Positions 30,457 to 40,677 of a DNA stretch of 52,365 bases are shown in pieces. Each line of letters starts with the position of its first letter. Positions within the stretch are counted from its first letter, which is position 1. Origin of the DNA: Bremia lactucae (lineage: Eukaryota; Oomycota; Peronosporomycetes; Peronosporales; Peronosporaceae); the NCBI RefSeq assembly GCF_004359215.1, contig NC_090619.1:1382054-1434418 (forward strand), in the 5' to 3' direction. The notes beneath the pieces are model-generated. The model was given only the letters and a program-made list of their open reading frames with translations, had not been told where the DNA came from and did not search any database. Position numbers and translations under genes: made by a program.

Positions 30457-31205
30457 CCGAGTCTGTGGCGGTTTTTCAACCAGCGGCTGAGATGATGGAA
30501 ATTGTGGGTGTGCTTACCCTCTGAGCATCGCCAGTCCATATAGCTCGCTCATTCACACGGAAAAGACTGTTAAAACAGCGCGACTAGGGCGCGACTGATG
30601 GTGAACGAAGCGATTATTTGAATAGACAAGGTGATTAGAAGAAATCTATGCAGGAGATATTGAAGGAAACGGATAGCGACGGTAACGGACAGTGAAGGTA
30701 ACTAGTAACACAAGCCCAAAAAATTAAGCTCTTAATTTACATTCTACCTCTTAGCTCGTGCTCAACGCCAACACACACCAGAAGCGCAGACAAGAAAACA
30801 ACTAAATCCTTTTCGCATGCAGTGAGATAAGGTTAGTCTTGATGGGTGTTTGCACGCGCGTTGGGATTAGCCCTCTCTAGCACAGTGATCTTGCTAGAAT
30901 TGAGAGACTCGTATTTTGTAAATTTCAACGTATAATTGAAGACATTTTATTTTACCGCTTTTTAGTTCCACGCAAAGCGGGTACAGGTGTCCCTTGGTTA
31001 ACTTATAGCCACTGTGAGGGTGAAAGTATAAGTTATCTGAGGTTTTTAGTTACCTGACGAATAAAAATATCTGCTGAACCTCACTTTACTGACTGTTATG
31101 TACGGTTTTACCCCTCCTGCTTCCGTATACGAGCTCGATGTCCCAGACGCGCCTCACCAATGCGCAAAGACTTAAGTCCTGCAGCACAAATAACAGAACC
31201 CACAA
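30457..31205. other. Spacer upstream of the pogo-like transposase
   Basis: No coding frame or terminal inverted repeat recognised. Confidence 0.4.
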
Positions 31206-32455
31206 ATGAGCCATAGTGCCTTAGCATCTTGGGCTACAGCCCAAATTAGTAAGAACATTACGCAGGCTGGTATTAGTGGCATCTTAAAGAAGCGCAAGGA
31301 ACTGAAAGTCATGACAGAGACTGACCTTGCTGCCAAGCGCCCTCGTGTTGCACACCATCCTCAACTCGAAGAAGCCCTGGCAACTTGGGTGCTTCGGGGC
31401 CAGGCGAAAAACGTTGCCCTCACGGGAGAGATTATGAAGGTTAAGGCTAAGTGCTTTGCTGACCGCCTGGGGTTGGCTGAGGATGCTGACAAGTTTTCCA
31501 ATGGATGGCTTCGGAAATTCCAGCAGCGAAACGAATTTCGTTGCATCTGAATTCATGGTGAAAGTGGCTATACAGATCAGGAAGCCATGGAAGCTGCACT
31601 GCCTGATCTCAAGGCAACCATAGCTCGATATGAGCTCAAAGATGTTTGTAACATGGATGAAATAGGTTTAATTCATATCATTAAAAGCATTTTTCTATTC
31701 GAGACTCATACTGATTTTTTAGGCCTACCTACAACATGGTTCCAGAAAAGACCATTTCGCAGGGAAGATTTGAAGGTCTAAAGAAGGAAAAGGTGAGCTA
31801 TATCTGAATTTTGAGTACCTTATCTTAACTGTACTTTACTAAAAAAATCTTCTAGTGCTTTCTTTCGCATTCAGACGCGTTTCACTATAGCATTTACCGC
31901 CAATGCTGATGGCTCCGAGAAGCTAAAACCTTTTTAATTGGGAATTCCAAGATGTCACGCTGTTTCAAAAAAAAATGGCAGACAGGAGAACGGCTGGGGT
32001 TTTATTACAGGAACAACAAGAAGGCATGTATGACTGAAATCCTTTTCCAAGAGTGGCTAAAGAAACTTGACAATGACCTGAGGGTAAGTTGTATTCCATG
32101 TGATATTGCAAATGTACCTGGAATTCGGTTTAATTAAGCCTTGCCAGAGAAAGGGCAGGAAGAATCTTCTCTTGCTAGATAGTGCTCCATCTTGCAGAAT
32201 GGGAGTACTGGATCTTGGGAATATCAAGGTCGCTTTCCTTCCACCAAACTGCACATCAAAAATTCAGCCCATTGATGCTGACATCATTGCCTCATTCAAG
32301 CGCCATTACAGGCGCTTTCACCTTCAGAATGCCGTGGACCGTAATGAGCGTGGGGAGGCCAACATCTACAAGGTTGACCAGCTAACAGCAATGCGGTGGT
32401 GTATGAGGATATGGAAGGATATTTCAGTTACCACAGTGGTAAACTGCTTTAGGCA
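31206..32455 (+). pseudogene. pogo/Tigger-like transposase, first copy (to the gap)
   Basis: Plus-strand transposase. N-terminus at 31206: a psq/CENP-B-type DNA-binding region, with LEEALATWVLRGQAKNVALT and AEDADKFSNGWLRKFQQRN (Tc5/CENP-B HTH). A TGA at 31548-31550 interrupts the frame before IHGESGYTDQEAMEAAL. CNMDEIGL holds the first catalytic Asp. Then EGLKKEK continues, after a plausible intron 31793-31874 (GTGAGC...TTCAG), as TRFTIAFTANADGSEKLKP. A one-base deletion near 31935 shifts to IGNSKMSRCFKKKWQTG. After a second plausible intron 32084-32147 (GTAAGT...GCCAG), LLLLDSAPSCRM and AFLPPNCTSKIQPIDADIIA carry the second Asp and the third acidic region (DDE_1 family). Stops at the gap with AACTGCTTTAGGCA. 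Confidence 0.8.
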
Positions 32456-33645
32456 NNNNNNNNNNNNNNNNNNNNNNNNNNNNNNNNNNNNNNNNNNNNN
32501 NNNNNNNNNNNNNNNNNNNNNNNNNNNNNNNNNNNNNNNNNNCACCATCCTCAACTCGAAGAAGCCCTGGCAACTTGGGTGCTTCGGGGCCAGGCGAAAA
32601 ACGTTGCCCTCACGGGAGAGATTATGAAGGTTAAGGCTAAGTGCTTTGCTGACCGCCTGGGGTTGGCTGAGGATGCTGACAAGTTTTCCAATGGATGGCT
32701 TCGGAAATTCCAGCAGCGAAACGAATTTCGTTGCATCTGAATTCATGGTGAAAGTGGCTATACAGATCAGGAAGCCATGGAAGCTGCACTGCCTGATCTC
32801 AAGGCAACCATAGCTCGATATGAGCTCAAAGATGTTTGTAACATGGATGAAATAGGTTTAATTCATATCATTAAAAGCATTTTTCTATTCGAGACTCATA
32901 CTGATTTTTTAGGCCTACCTACAACATGGTTCCAGAAAAGACCATTTCGCAGGGAAGATTTGAAGGTCTAAAGAAGGAAAAGGTGAGCTATATCTGAATT
33001 TTGAGTACCTTATCTTAACTGTACTTTACTAAAAAAATCTTCTAGTGCTTTCTTTCGCATTCAGACGCGTTTCACTATAGCATTTACCGCCAATGCTGAT
33101 GGCTCCGAGAAGCTAAAACCTTTTTAATTGGGAATTCCAAGATGTCACGCTGTTTCAAAAAAAAATGGCAGACAGGAGAACGGCTGGGGTTTTATTACAG
33201 GAACAACAAGAAGGCATGTATGACTGAAATCCTTTTCCAAGAGTGGCTAAAGAAACTTGACAATGACCTGAGGGTAAGTTGTATTCCATGTGATATTGCA
33301 AATGTACCTGGAATTCGGTTTAATTAAGCCTTGCCAGAGAAAGGGCAGGAAGAATCTTCTCTTGCTAGATAGTGCTCCATCTTGCAGAATGGGAGTACTG
33401 GATCTTGGGAATATCAAGGTCGCTTTCCTTCCACCAAACTGCACATCAAAAATTCAGCCCATTGATGCTGACATCATTGCCTCATTCAAGCGCCATTACA
33501 GGCGCTTTCACCTTCAGAATGCCGTGGACCGTAATGAGCGTGGGGAGGCCAACATCTACAAGGTTGACCAGCTAACAGCAATGCGGTGGTGTATGAGGAT
33601 ATGGAAGGATATTTCAGTTACCACAGTGGTAAACTGCTTTAGGCA
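31353..33645. repeat. 1103-bp direct repeat either side of the gap
   Basis: 31353-32455 and 32543-33645, offset 1190. Coding changes, introns and spacer are the same in both. The repeat ends exactly at both edges of the N run. Confidence 0.9.
32456..32542. other. Assembly gap (87 N) inside a repeated segment
   Basis: The 1103 bp to its left (31353-32455) recur exactly, as far as I can read, at 32543-33645 on its right. Confidence 0.95.
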
Positions 33646-33911
33646 TACGGGCCTCTTTGCAGCACCGTTGTTGCAGATGGTGAACACGGAGGAGCAGGAA
33701 CTTGAGTTAGAGCTGCATGTAGCCTTTGAGAGGCTACCACTGAGGAACCCTATGAAAATTGAATATTCATTGAGTCCAGATGAGGAAAAGGTAGTGCAAG
33801 AGGAGCTGGATGATGAGGAAATCTATTGCAATGGTTCAGCAGGCAGAAGAGGAGGAGGAGAATGAGAATCAGGAACCAGAGCATGTGGAGGAAATTCAGG
33901 TCGGCAAGTAG
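32543..33911 (+). pseudogene. pogo/Tigger-like transposase, second copy and true 3' part
   Basis: Starts with the same CACCATCCTCAACTCGAAG as 31353 and repeats the first copy with a constant offset of 1190, including the TGA stop, the two introns and the one-base deletion. Beyond 33645 it extends with HTGLFAAPLLQMVNTEEQEL and an acidic tail; the frame that ends EEIYCNGSAGRRGGGE at 33865 is probably shifted, since the neighbouring frame reads MVQQAEEEEENENQEPEH and ends VGK at 33911. Shared mutations mean one gene model split by a mis-joined gap, or a very recent tandem duplication. No terminal inverted repeat was recognised at the 3' side before LTR-C at 33969. Confidence 0.75.
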
Positions 33912-33968
33912 GAAAAGCTCAACTCCTTTGATGTAACTACCACACTTCTTGATCTATCAAATCCTTTT

Positions 33969-34427
33969 TGTAACGGAGCTTCCTCGCTCCTAAAGTCAGA
34001 CGAAGACTTTCAGACTTAAAGAGTCACTTAGTTCTATTGAACTAATGAGTTTAACATCTCAGGGAGTCCTACAAGCTATTAAAGCTCTAGGAATCCTAGT
34101 TCAAGGGATTCAGGAATTCGTAGAACGAAGTGGCAACTAGTGGCCATGAGGTTATGTGGATTTACCTTCGAAAGGCTTTATCTCTTACAGATCAATGTGC
34201 AAGCCTTAAAAAGGCACTTAACGCTTTAAGATCAATAGGGGAACTCACTTTATTTAATTATTTAGATCTAAAAACCTTACCCTAGCTAATTTAAAATAGA
34301 TTTTGGCCGCCAGATTAATATCTGGCGGCGACCACATTTGTTACCCATAAAAAAAGGGATTTAAGTAACTAACTATTTAAAATTAGATATAAGGGTATTT
34401 TACCCATAAAGTAAATGTACCACAACA
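33969..34427 (+). repeat. LTR-like repeat, family C (right copy, plus)
   Basis: 459 bp, TGTAACGGAGCTTCCTCGCT to GTACCACAACA. Inverted relative to 29996-30456 and related to 50181-50602. Directly after it comes CGGTTCTCCAACCGATG, matching the flank of the left copy, then a gag-like region in the same orientation, as expected of a 5' LTR. Confidence 0.7.
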
Positions 34428-34428
34428 A

Positions 34429-34445
34429 CGGTTCTCCAACCGATG
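34429..34445 (+). promoter_or_regulatory. Possible primer-binding site of family C
   Basis: CGGTTCTCCAACCGATG follows the CA end of the repeat by one base. The left copy has TGATTCTCCAACCGATT in the same relative place. It does not carry the TGG expected for a site pairing with an intact tRNA CCA end. Confidence 0.35.
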
Positions 34446-34519
34446 TGTGCTCCATCAGACTGTTGACACCGAGTGACAACGTTCGCTTCATTTCCTCTTT
34501 GAGGTTGGAACCTAAACAG

Positions 34520-35340
34520 CTAACAGATCGGTTGTGTTTTTCATTCCTTTGTCTCATGACAATCAAGCTTGAGTCACAGACTCTTAGCACCTTCCTCGAC
34601 GGTGAGGGAATGGTGGACTTTGAAAGTCACTCTCCATCAGAGGAGGAGGAGAAAGAGCGTCGTTTATACACGCCTTCTCCTCCGGATGAACGTCGGCGGG
34701 TCCCGAACCCGTTCCCAGAACGTGGTGCCGCTGATGTCTTAACTACATTGAGTAGGACACGGGACCCTGAGTCCAATATCATTATGAATCCGCTCGATGA
34801 AGGTAAGAGCGGATATCCTCATAGAGGAAAGTGCTCGTCGACGGGCTGCCGAGATAGCGAAAGCTAAAGCTCGTAGTGATTATAGATTAACCCCGCTTAG
34901 TGCGGACGAGCGTCTCAAAGAGATAGCGGGTCACAGCTTGGGCACCTGAATCTCCGGTGACCCGGCGAAGACGCCGGAGGAGATCGCCGCCCGCGACGCT
35001 CTTCATGAGCAGTACCTTACGCCAAAGGTAATGACGCGAAACCAGTATCTGACGCGTTTACGTGGTCAAGCCCGTGGGGCTTCGATAACCACCATGAGAG
35101 AAATTCCGATCGTTTTGTTTCCAAACGAAACAAGGAGTGAAAACGAAGTCTCATTTGAAAACTGGGTCCACCGGGCCCGCCGACTTCGTAATATTTGAAT
35201 ATCAGAGTCTGCGGATAGAGGTAATGTTCGGTTGGAACGGAAGCTTCGCTTCGATTTCGCTAAGCTTAAGGCCAAAGGCCAGTTACGTTCGGCATACATG
35301 CCACAAAACGAAGAAAGGCCTAGCCGATATTAAAGTTCCC
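34520..35340 (+). pseudogene. Decayed gag-like region of a family C element
   Basis: Plus-strand, several frames. LDGEGMVDFESHSPSEEEE and PSPPDERRRVPNPFPERGA (about 34598-34730) form an acidic/Pro-Arg-rich N-terminal part. After a shift near 34815, ARRRAAEIAKAKARSDYRLT, then PEEIAARDALHEQYLTPKVM, TRNQYLTRLRGQARGAS and ENWVHRARRLRNI run to 35200. Next, NVRLERKLRFDFAKLKAKGQ reaches about 35300. Helical, charged, without cysteines; composition and position after an LTR-like repeat suggest Gag, but I see no diagnostic motif. It breaks off where the Copia element starts. Confidence 0.45.
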
Positions 35341-35540
35341 GGTTGACCGTACAACCATGGTCCGTAGCCGCACTGAGGCTATAGATCCTTCTAATCCCAC
35401 GTTTAGCGGTAAAAGCGTCGTTTGACGCGAGTTGACCCTGAGCTTGGCGCTCAAAAACGTCAACGACGTACGGGCAATCTTGCCGAAGAGGTATTGTAAG
35501 CTCATCTTCAAGCTTCATACGTAACGTAATTTGACAGGTT

Positions 35541-36474
35541 ATGAGACCAAGCAACGACTCCGGTTTTACGATATGCCCTTTGACGGCTCAACTACGTGCT
35601 ATGAAGCTACAAGATGAAGATGTACCTCATGTCAAGGGTTTGTGGGGAGCTGTCTCCGGTGTAGACGCTCCGAATGCAGTAAAGGAGCAGCAAGCGCACG
35701 GCGCGATGGCGCTGAATCTGAGTGACGCGCAGTTGATACACATTATTGACAAGACGACGGCAAGAGAGGCGTGGCGAGGGCTGGCGAAGTTTTACCGCAC
35801 ACAAGACATGGTGAGTCGACTTTGGCTAAAGAAAAAGTTTGCCTCAATCAAGTATACAGCTTCAAGCATTGTGGACGGAGATTGAATATCTAGTGATGAA
35901 GATGAATAACGCTAACTGCAGGCCTAACTGGTCTTTGGTCTCAAGCTCTGCGAAATTATAGCGAAATTATTAAGGAGGTATGTGTGGTGCTGAGGATTCT
36001 ACCTGCAAGCTACGAGAGCTTAGTGCAGGCGTTCCGCATGTCGGTATCAAGCTTTTATTTCAGTGACCTCGTTAGCAAGCTAATTGCTGAGGAAGTGCGA
36101 CACAAGGACACAGCACGGGTAAAGAATCTACGGCCATTTACACAAGCAAGAGAAAGAAACGGCAGGCAGAACCCAAAGAAGCAGCAAGAACGGCGTGCTA
36201 GAAGACCGTCAGGAGCGTGTTTCAACTATGGCAAGGTCGGCCACTATGCTAAAGATTGCCGTACAAGTCGTCGACCAAGAGAAACACGAGAAGCGGGACG
36301 CGATCTTTCCAACGTCGCAGTTAATGCTAGCGAAGGGTCCGTCAGCGGCTGCTGGGTTATTGACAGCGGCGCATCTGCACACATGTGCGAGGACCGGGAA
36401 GCTTTTGTGGAGTACAAGGAAGTGTGTCAGGCACGGAATATATCAAAAGCCAAGAGTGATGTGAAGCTCAACGT
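35541..36474 (+). pseudogene. Ty1/Copia gag, zinc knuckle and protease (broken)
   Basis: Plus-strand start of a Copia polyprotein. 35541-35885: the Copia gag core, with TAREAWRGLAKFYRTQDMVS and LWLKKKFASIKY. After a stop and shift, 35984-36474 holds ILPASYESLVQAFRMSV, a basic region, the knuckle CFNYGKVGHYAKDC (the second Cys of C-x2-C is Tyr) and the protease active site GCWVIDSGASAHMCED (D-S-G). The frame ends in a tRNA-like insertion. Gag packages RNA; the protease cleaves the single Copia polyprotein. The order gag-protease-integrase-reverse transcriptase separates it from the Gypsy elements of the window. Confidence 0.8.
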
Positions 36475-36512
36475 CATCTCATGGGCAACACGCGGGCGAA
36501 GCGCCGGCGAGG

Positions 36513-36585
36513 TGCCGCGACCCGGGATAGAACCAGGGACCTTCAGATCTTTTGTCTGACGCTCTTACAATTGAGCTACCGAGGC
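36513..36585 (-). tRNA. tRNA-Phe-like sequence, probably a pseudogene (anticodon reads AAA)
   Basis: On the minus strand, 73 bases fold as a cloverleaf: acceptor GCCTCGG with TCGCGGC (one mismatch), D-arm GCTC-AATTGTAA-GAGC, anticodon stem TCAGA/TCTGA, T-arm CCTGG-TTCTATC-CCGGG, discriminator A. Sequence context (GTCAGAC...GATCTGAAGGTCCC) is that of eukaryotic tRNA-Phe, but the loop is CAAAAGA instead of CTGAAGA, so position 33 is A and the anticodon AAA. The genome continues CC then T after the discriminator, like a nearly complete CCA end. It interrupts the Copia frame between protease and integrase. Either a tRNA gene that has decayed or a retroposed tRNA. Confidence 0.7.
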
Positions 36586-36609
36586 AAGGGGTCCCACCCT
36601 GGAAGGAAG

Positions 36610-37650
36610 AAGGCCTTCCTGATGTACCTTAAAGTTGAGGTTGGTGCGGAGTGCCGCGTAGCCGAGTACGAGAGCGAGCTATGGCAGAGAAGACTCGGTC
36701 ACGCATCATTCGGACGATAAATGCTATAATCAAGGACGGAAGGATAAAGGGCGCAGAAATGAAGACCGACGTCTTTACGTGACGTATACGCGACATCTAA
36801 GCAAGTGTGCAAGTCATTCAAAGCAAGCGAGGAAGACAAAGGATCAGGGAGAGTGCGCGTTTTGACGTTATCGTGTGCTCCGACGTGCTTGAACCAATCA
36901 CTCCAGCTTCAAGATCCGGCTTTAACTACATTGTGAGCTTCACCATGATCAAGAGCCGGTACGTGACTGTTAGTCCGTTGCGAAAAAAGATGAAGTCATG
37001 AGAGCGTTCGCAAGGAATTATCGGGAGACTATGACAGCGTCTGGGAAGTGACAACGGTACCGAGTACCGAAACGGGGCAATGGCCAACTTCTGCAAATAA
37101 AAGTACATCAAGCAAAACTACACGGTTCCGTTCATTCTTCAGTAGAACGGCATGGCAGAGCGCATGAATCGAACCCTGTTGGAGATGACGTGCTATATGC
37201 TTAAGGGCAGCGGTCTCGACAAGACTTACTCGAGTGAAGCGTTAATGACAGCGGCAGACATTTGGAACGTGGTTCCAAACTTGTCGAACGAGAAGTCAAG
37301 TTCGTACGAGATGTTATACAAGTGAAAGCTACACATCGTTCATATGCGCGTTTGGTTTGCAAATGCTACGCGCACGTTACAAAGGAGAAACGAAAGAAGC
37401 TGGACGATTCGGGTGTGGAGTGTTATTTTCTTGGCTACGCAAAGAATCACAAGGCGTACTACTTGACGCGGATGATGGCTCGATCGTGGTTTCAAGAAGC
37501 ATGACACTTGCTGAGCATCCTATCTCGAAGGAAATGAAAAAAGAAGACGAGCGAATTATCGACATCATTGAAGATGAAGAGAATTTGGAGACATCGACAC
37601 TTGACGACAACGGTGTGGGGGTTCCAGCAAATGATTAAAGGCTTCGGACT
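36610..37650 (+). pseudogene. Copia integrase (broken)
   Basis: Plus-strand, at least four frames. The pre-integrase motif ESELWQRRLGHASFG is at about 36670-36717. The core has RFDVIVCSDVLEPITPASRS (first Asp, 36860), SDNGTEYRNGAM (second Asp, about 37045) and NGMAERMNRTLLEMTCYM (Glu, about 37150). C-terminal: RKKLDDSGVECYFLGYAKNH (37393), then an acidic end SKEMKKEDERIIDIIEDEEN. All three catalytic motif regions are recognisable, but no single frame joins them. Confidence 0.75.
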
Positions 37651-37922
37651 CCGCCACTTAGAGCTTGCCGTGATCCGCTTCGTTGTAGCCAAAACGAGTG
37701 TTCAAGGTCAGAAACCTACTCGAGCATCAAGCACGCCCGAAAGAAACGGCGAAGAAGAGTAGATGGTGCGACTAATTCGAAAGAAACGCGGTGTGGTGCG
37801 CTACGAACAAGAGTTCCCAACCTACGCCGCGGCAACTTCAATTTGGACGACGTTGAAGGAAAAGACGACTCGTTGCTTTGTTGCAGGTGATGATGGAGAA
37901 CAAGCTTCGACCGACGATAAAG

Positions 37923-38002
37923 TGATGATAAGTGAGAACAAAAACAGAGTGTCTCCACGCGATGATGATAAGTAAGAACAAAAACAGAGTGTCTGGACGC
38001 GA
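37923..38002. repeat. 40-bp tandem direct repeat, two copies
   Basis: 37923-37962 and 37963-38002 differ at three positions (GTGAG/GTAAG and CC/GG in TCTCCACG/TCTGGACG). Lies in the linker between integrase and reverse transcriptase of the Copia relic and shifts its frame. Confidence 0.9.
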
Positions 38003-38900
38003 TGTGAGCGAGATGGAGCCACTCAACGAATACAAAACGTGGACCCTTGTAAACAAACCATTGGACAAGAAGGCTGCTGGATACAAGTAGGTATTTCGGA
38101 TCAAGCGCAATCCAAGTGCAAATATTGTAAAGTTCAAGCCACGATTAGTTGCGAAAGGATTAAGCAGCGACTTGGGATTGACTTTGTCGAGAATTTTGCG
38201 CCGGTGGAACACAAGCAGTCAATCAATACGGTGTTGGCAATTGCATCAACTGAAACTTAGAGGTAGCAAATGGCGACGTCGATACCGCATTCCTGTATGG
38301 TGAAGTTGATGAGGAGATTTACATGGACCAACCTGACGGTTTTGAAGATAAAAAAAATCCGATGAAGAAGTGTTTGCTGCAGAAAGTGCTTTATGGAATA
38401 AAAAAGCGGCGCGGCAGTGGTACATAAAACTAAATCAGCATCTGGAGGACCAATGATTCAAAAGCACTTCATCAGATCTGTGTTTATGCGAGTGTCAAGT
38501 GGCGAATACAGCATTATCTTTATTTACGTGGACGACCTAATGTTGTCTGGTAAAATAAGGAGCACATGAGTGCGCTTAAGCAAGAGGTCAGCATCAAGGA
38601 GCTTGGGGATCTCAAGTACTGCTTGAAAATCGAGATTCACCGCAAGCGTGACGAACAGTTGATCAAGATGAATCAGCAGGCATACATCAGTCGACTCTCG
38701 GAAAAGTTCGAAATTGAGAATTACAAGGACGTGCACACACACACCAGCGGACAAAAACTCGAAACTTGTGAAGATGCCTCAAGATGAAGCATCTGTACCG
38801 AAGTTCCGTATCGTGAGCTGGTGGGCGCATTAGTGTACGTCGCGACTTGTAAACGACCGAATATCGCGCATGCGGTTGGCTAATTTGCCAAGTTTTGTGA
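38003..38900 (+). pseudogene. Copia reverse transcriptase (broken)
   Basis: Plus-strand. EMEPLNEYKTWTLVNKPLDK starts the domain at about 38010; FRIKRNPSANIVKFKPRLVA follows in another frame. NGDVDTAFLYGEVDEEIYMD (about 38272) is the conserved V-K-T-A-F-L-x-G region. SIIFIYVDDLMLSG (38510-38555) carries the YVDD polymerase active site. GDLKYCLKIEIHRKRDEQLI and QAYISRLSEKFEIENYK follow. Multiple stops and shifts. It polymerises element cDNA in intact relatives. Confidence 0.8.
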
Positions 38901-39462
38901 GCGCTACGGGAAGTCACACTGGGTGGCGGCCAAGCGAATTCTCAAGTACTAAAAGACGACTAAACATATCAATATTGTGTTTAGCGGCGTAAACAAGGGA
39001 AAATTTATTGATTCGCGGATGCAAATTGGGCAGGCGACTTAAATACCTGGCGTTCAACAATAGGATATATCTTTCTGAACGGCGGAACGATCTCATAGAA
39101 CTCCAAGCGCCAGCCGACCGTGGCGACATTTAGCACGGAAGTAGATTATATGAGTCTGTGCAGCGCAGCTCAAGAGACAGTCGGGCTTCGAAATTTTGTA
39201 AAGGACTTGGAGTACAAGACGGATACGGCGACAACGATTTTTCAAGACAATCAAGGATGTATTGCGCTGGCCAAGAATTCTGTCTACCATTCGCGCACGA
39301 AGTACATCGACATCAAGTTTCATTTCTTGTGTGAGAAGGTGGCAAGTGAGATAATTGCGCTGGAGTACAAGCCGACGGAAGAAATGATCACGGACGGGTG
39401 ACTAAGGCTTGTTTAAGAGACAAGCACATCAAGTTCATCATAAGACTCGGCATGGAGGCATA
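38901..39462 (+). pseudogene. Copia RNase H and end of element
   Basis: Plus-strand RNase H. The frame 39120-39401 has STEVDYMSLCSAAQETVGLR (catalytic Glu region), FQDNQGCIALAKNSVYHSRT (catalytic Asp) and KYIDIKFHFLCEKV. The end ITDG(V)TKACLRDKHIKF is shifted near 39400 and closes with a stop at about 39462. Possible LTR ends follow (TGTTGCGC near 39521, GTAACGCA near 39643), but no matching left copy was found. Confidence 0.75.
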
Positions 39463-39639
39463 AGGGCATCACTTCGGGTGCACATCAAGAAAGATTGCTA
39501 AACATAGATGTGTTCATCGAAAGTGTTGCGCTTTATGCATATGCGTGTATAGGGGAATACATACATGAGAGGAAACGGTCGTTGGTAAGTAAGTTTCTCG
39601 TGACGCGAATAAATATCTTACGAAATGCGCGTAACGCAA

Positions 39640-39911
39640 TGGCTGATAGACAATACATATAGAAAGAACAAGCGGATCCTAAAAGGCAGAAGCTGTACAA
39701 ACTATTATGCGGTCAGTGACCGAATATTACAAATGCTAAGAATGTACCAACGAGTGCCGTGTCGACAGTAGATTTCGTCCACGCTTTATCGGACCATCTA
39801 CGGTCATGGCCAAGAAGATCGTAGCTTTTACATTAAACTTTCCGCGCAATCTGCGCACTTACGAGCAACTCTTCAATGGCTTGCTTAAGCCGAATCGGAT
39901 TTCACACAGGT
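39640..39911 (+). pseudogene. Integrase tail of a third Gypsy lineage
   Basis: Plus-strand remnant. After AMADRQYI (stop) KEQADPKRQK near 39645-39700, one frame reads FRPRFIGPSTVMAKKIVAFT and NFPRNLRTYEQLFNGLLK at 39775-39905. This is the F-I-G-P-F / L-R-T-H-x-x-F module that ends Gypsy integrases, but it differs clearly from both Gypsy-1 (FIGPFRVLHRRGNAYT) and Gypsy-2 (FIGPFTVVEEVGDLNY). No chromodomain could be read after it. Confidence 0.6.
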
Positions 39912-40577
39912 AGATTTGAAGGCGCGTGCTCCAAGAGCAATGGCTGTGCAGCAGATCGTTGCATCCTTATCAGAATACCCAGCCGACGTTAGAAGATTGT
40001 ATCGGACAATGGCAAGATTACTATGACCTTAAGCAATAGCATCACGGAGATGTCGCACCTCGTGCCCTAAAAGCAGCAAGAGCTATCACCGATGTTACGA
40101 CTGTTGCAATTCCAATAGCGTTGAGGTTTTAGCTAGAACCGTGCTCCTGATACAACATTACAACACCGGATGCGTTTATCTTAACACTTAGCTTAGCTCT
40201 TTCTTGCTTGTGACGACTTGCTTTGTCCCTTTTTCTTTTCTGGCTTAGCTTCTACGCTTACGATTCTAGATAACCTGCGAAGCGCCACTTACACTTGTCG
40301 GCTCGTCTCGTTGTCGACTCGTCCCGTTATCCTTTCTTTGTTAAATTACGTTATGCATCATACTTGAAAATGGGCTCACGGTCGAAATTAAAAATCGGAA
40401 AGTGAATGTTATCTTGAGTTTATCGCGATCATCCGTTAAGTCTATCCTACCTGATATTTTTCCTATCGTTCGGTGCTCCCCCTTTCCTACATATGTGGAC
40501 CACCATAAAATGAAGGACGTCACTGTCTGGCAGTACAGTGCTGGTGAACCCCAAACAGCAGTTCCCGAAGGTTTTAC
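39912..40577. other. Unassigned region
   Basis: No coding frame recognised. The end, TTTTACTTTTTG at 40572-40583, directly precedes the tRNA-like sequence and on the minus strand forms an A-rich run after its 3' end. Confidence 0.4.
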
Positions 40578-40653
40578 TTTTTGTCGTTGCCGGGTATCGA
40601 ACCGGCTACCTGTGGGATCTCTGTCATGCCTTACCCGGCTGAGCTACAGCCAA
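40578..40653 (-). tRNA. Degenerate tRNA-like sequence
   Basis: On the minus strand GGCTGTAGCTCAGCCGGG provides the box-A/D-arm pattern and GCCGGTTCGATACCCGGC the box-B/T-arm pattern, spaced as in a tRNA. The acceptor stem does not pair and the T-loop has eight bases, so it is not a working tRNA gene. CAAAAAGTAAAA follows the 3' end. It may be a retroposed tRNA or the head of a short interspersed element. Plus-strand frames across it give meaningless peptides. Confidence 0.5.
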
Positions 40654-40677
40654 TATTTTTCCCGCACTCTATTTCAC

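Noticed and set aside
36480..36720. Open frames reading PRPGIEPGTFRSFV and similar
   Set aside because: These are antisense translations of the tRNA-Phe-like sequence at 36513-36585; such peptides are a known false-gene signature.
39521..39645. Short Copia LTR (TGTTGCGC...GTAACGCA)
   Set aside because: The ends look suitable, but no second copy is found near 35400-35540, so it is not supported.
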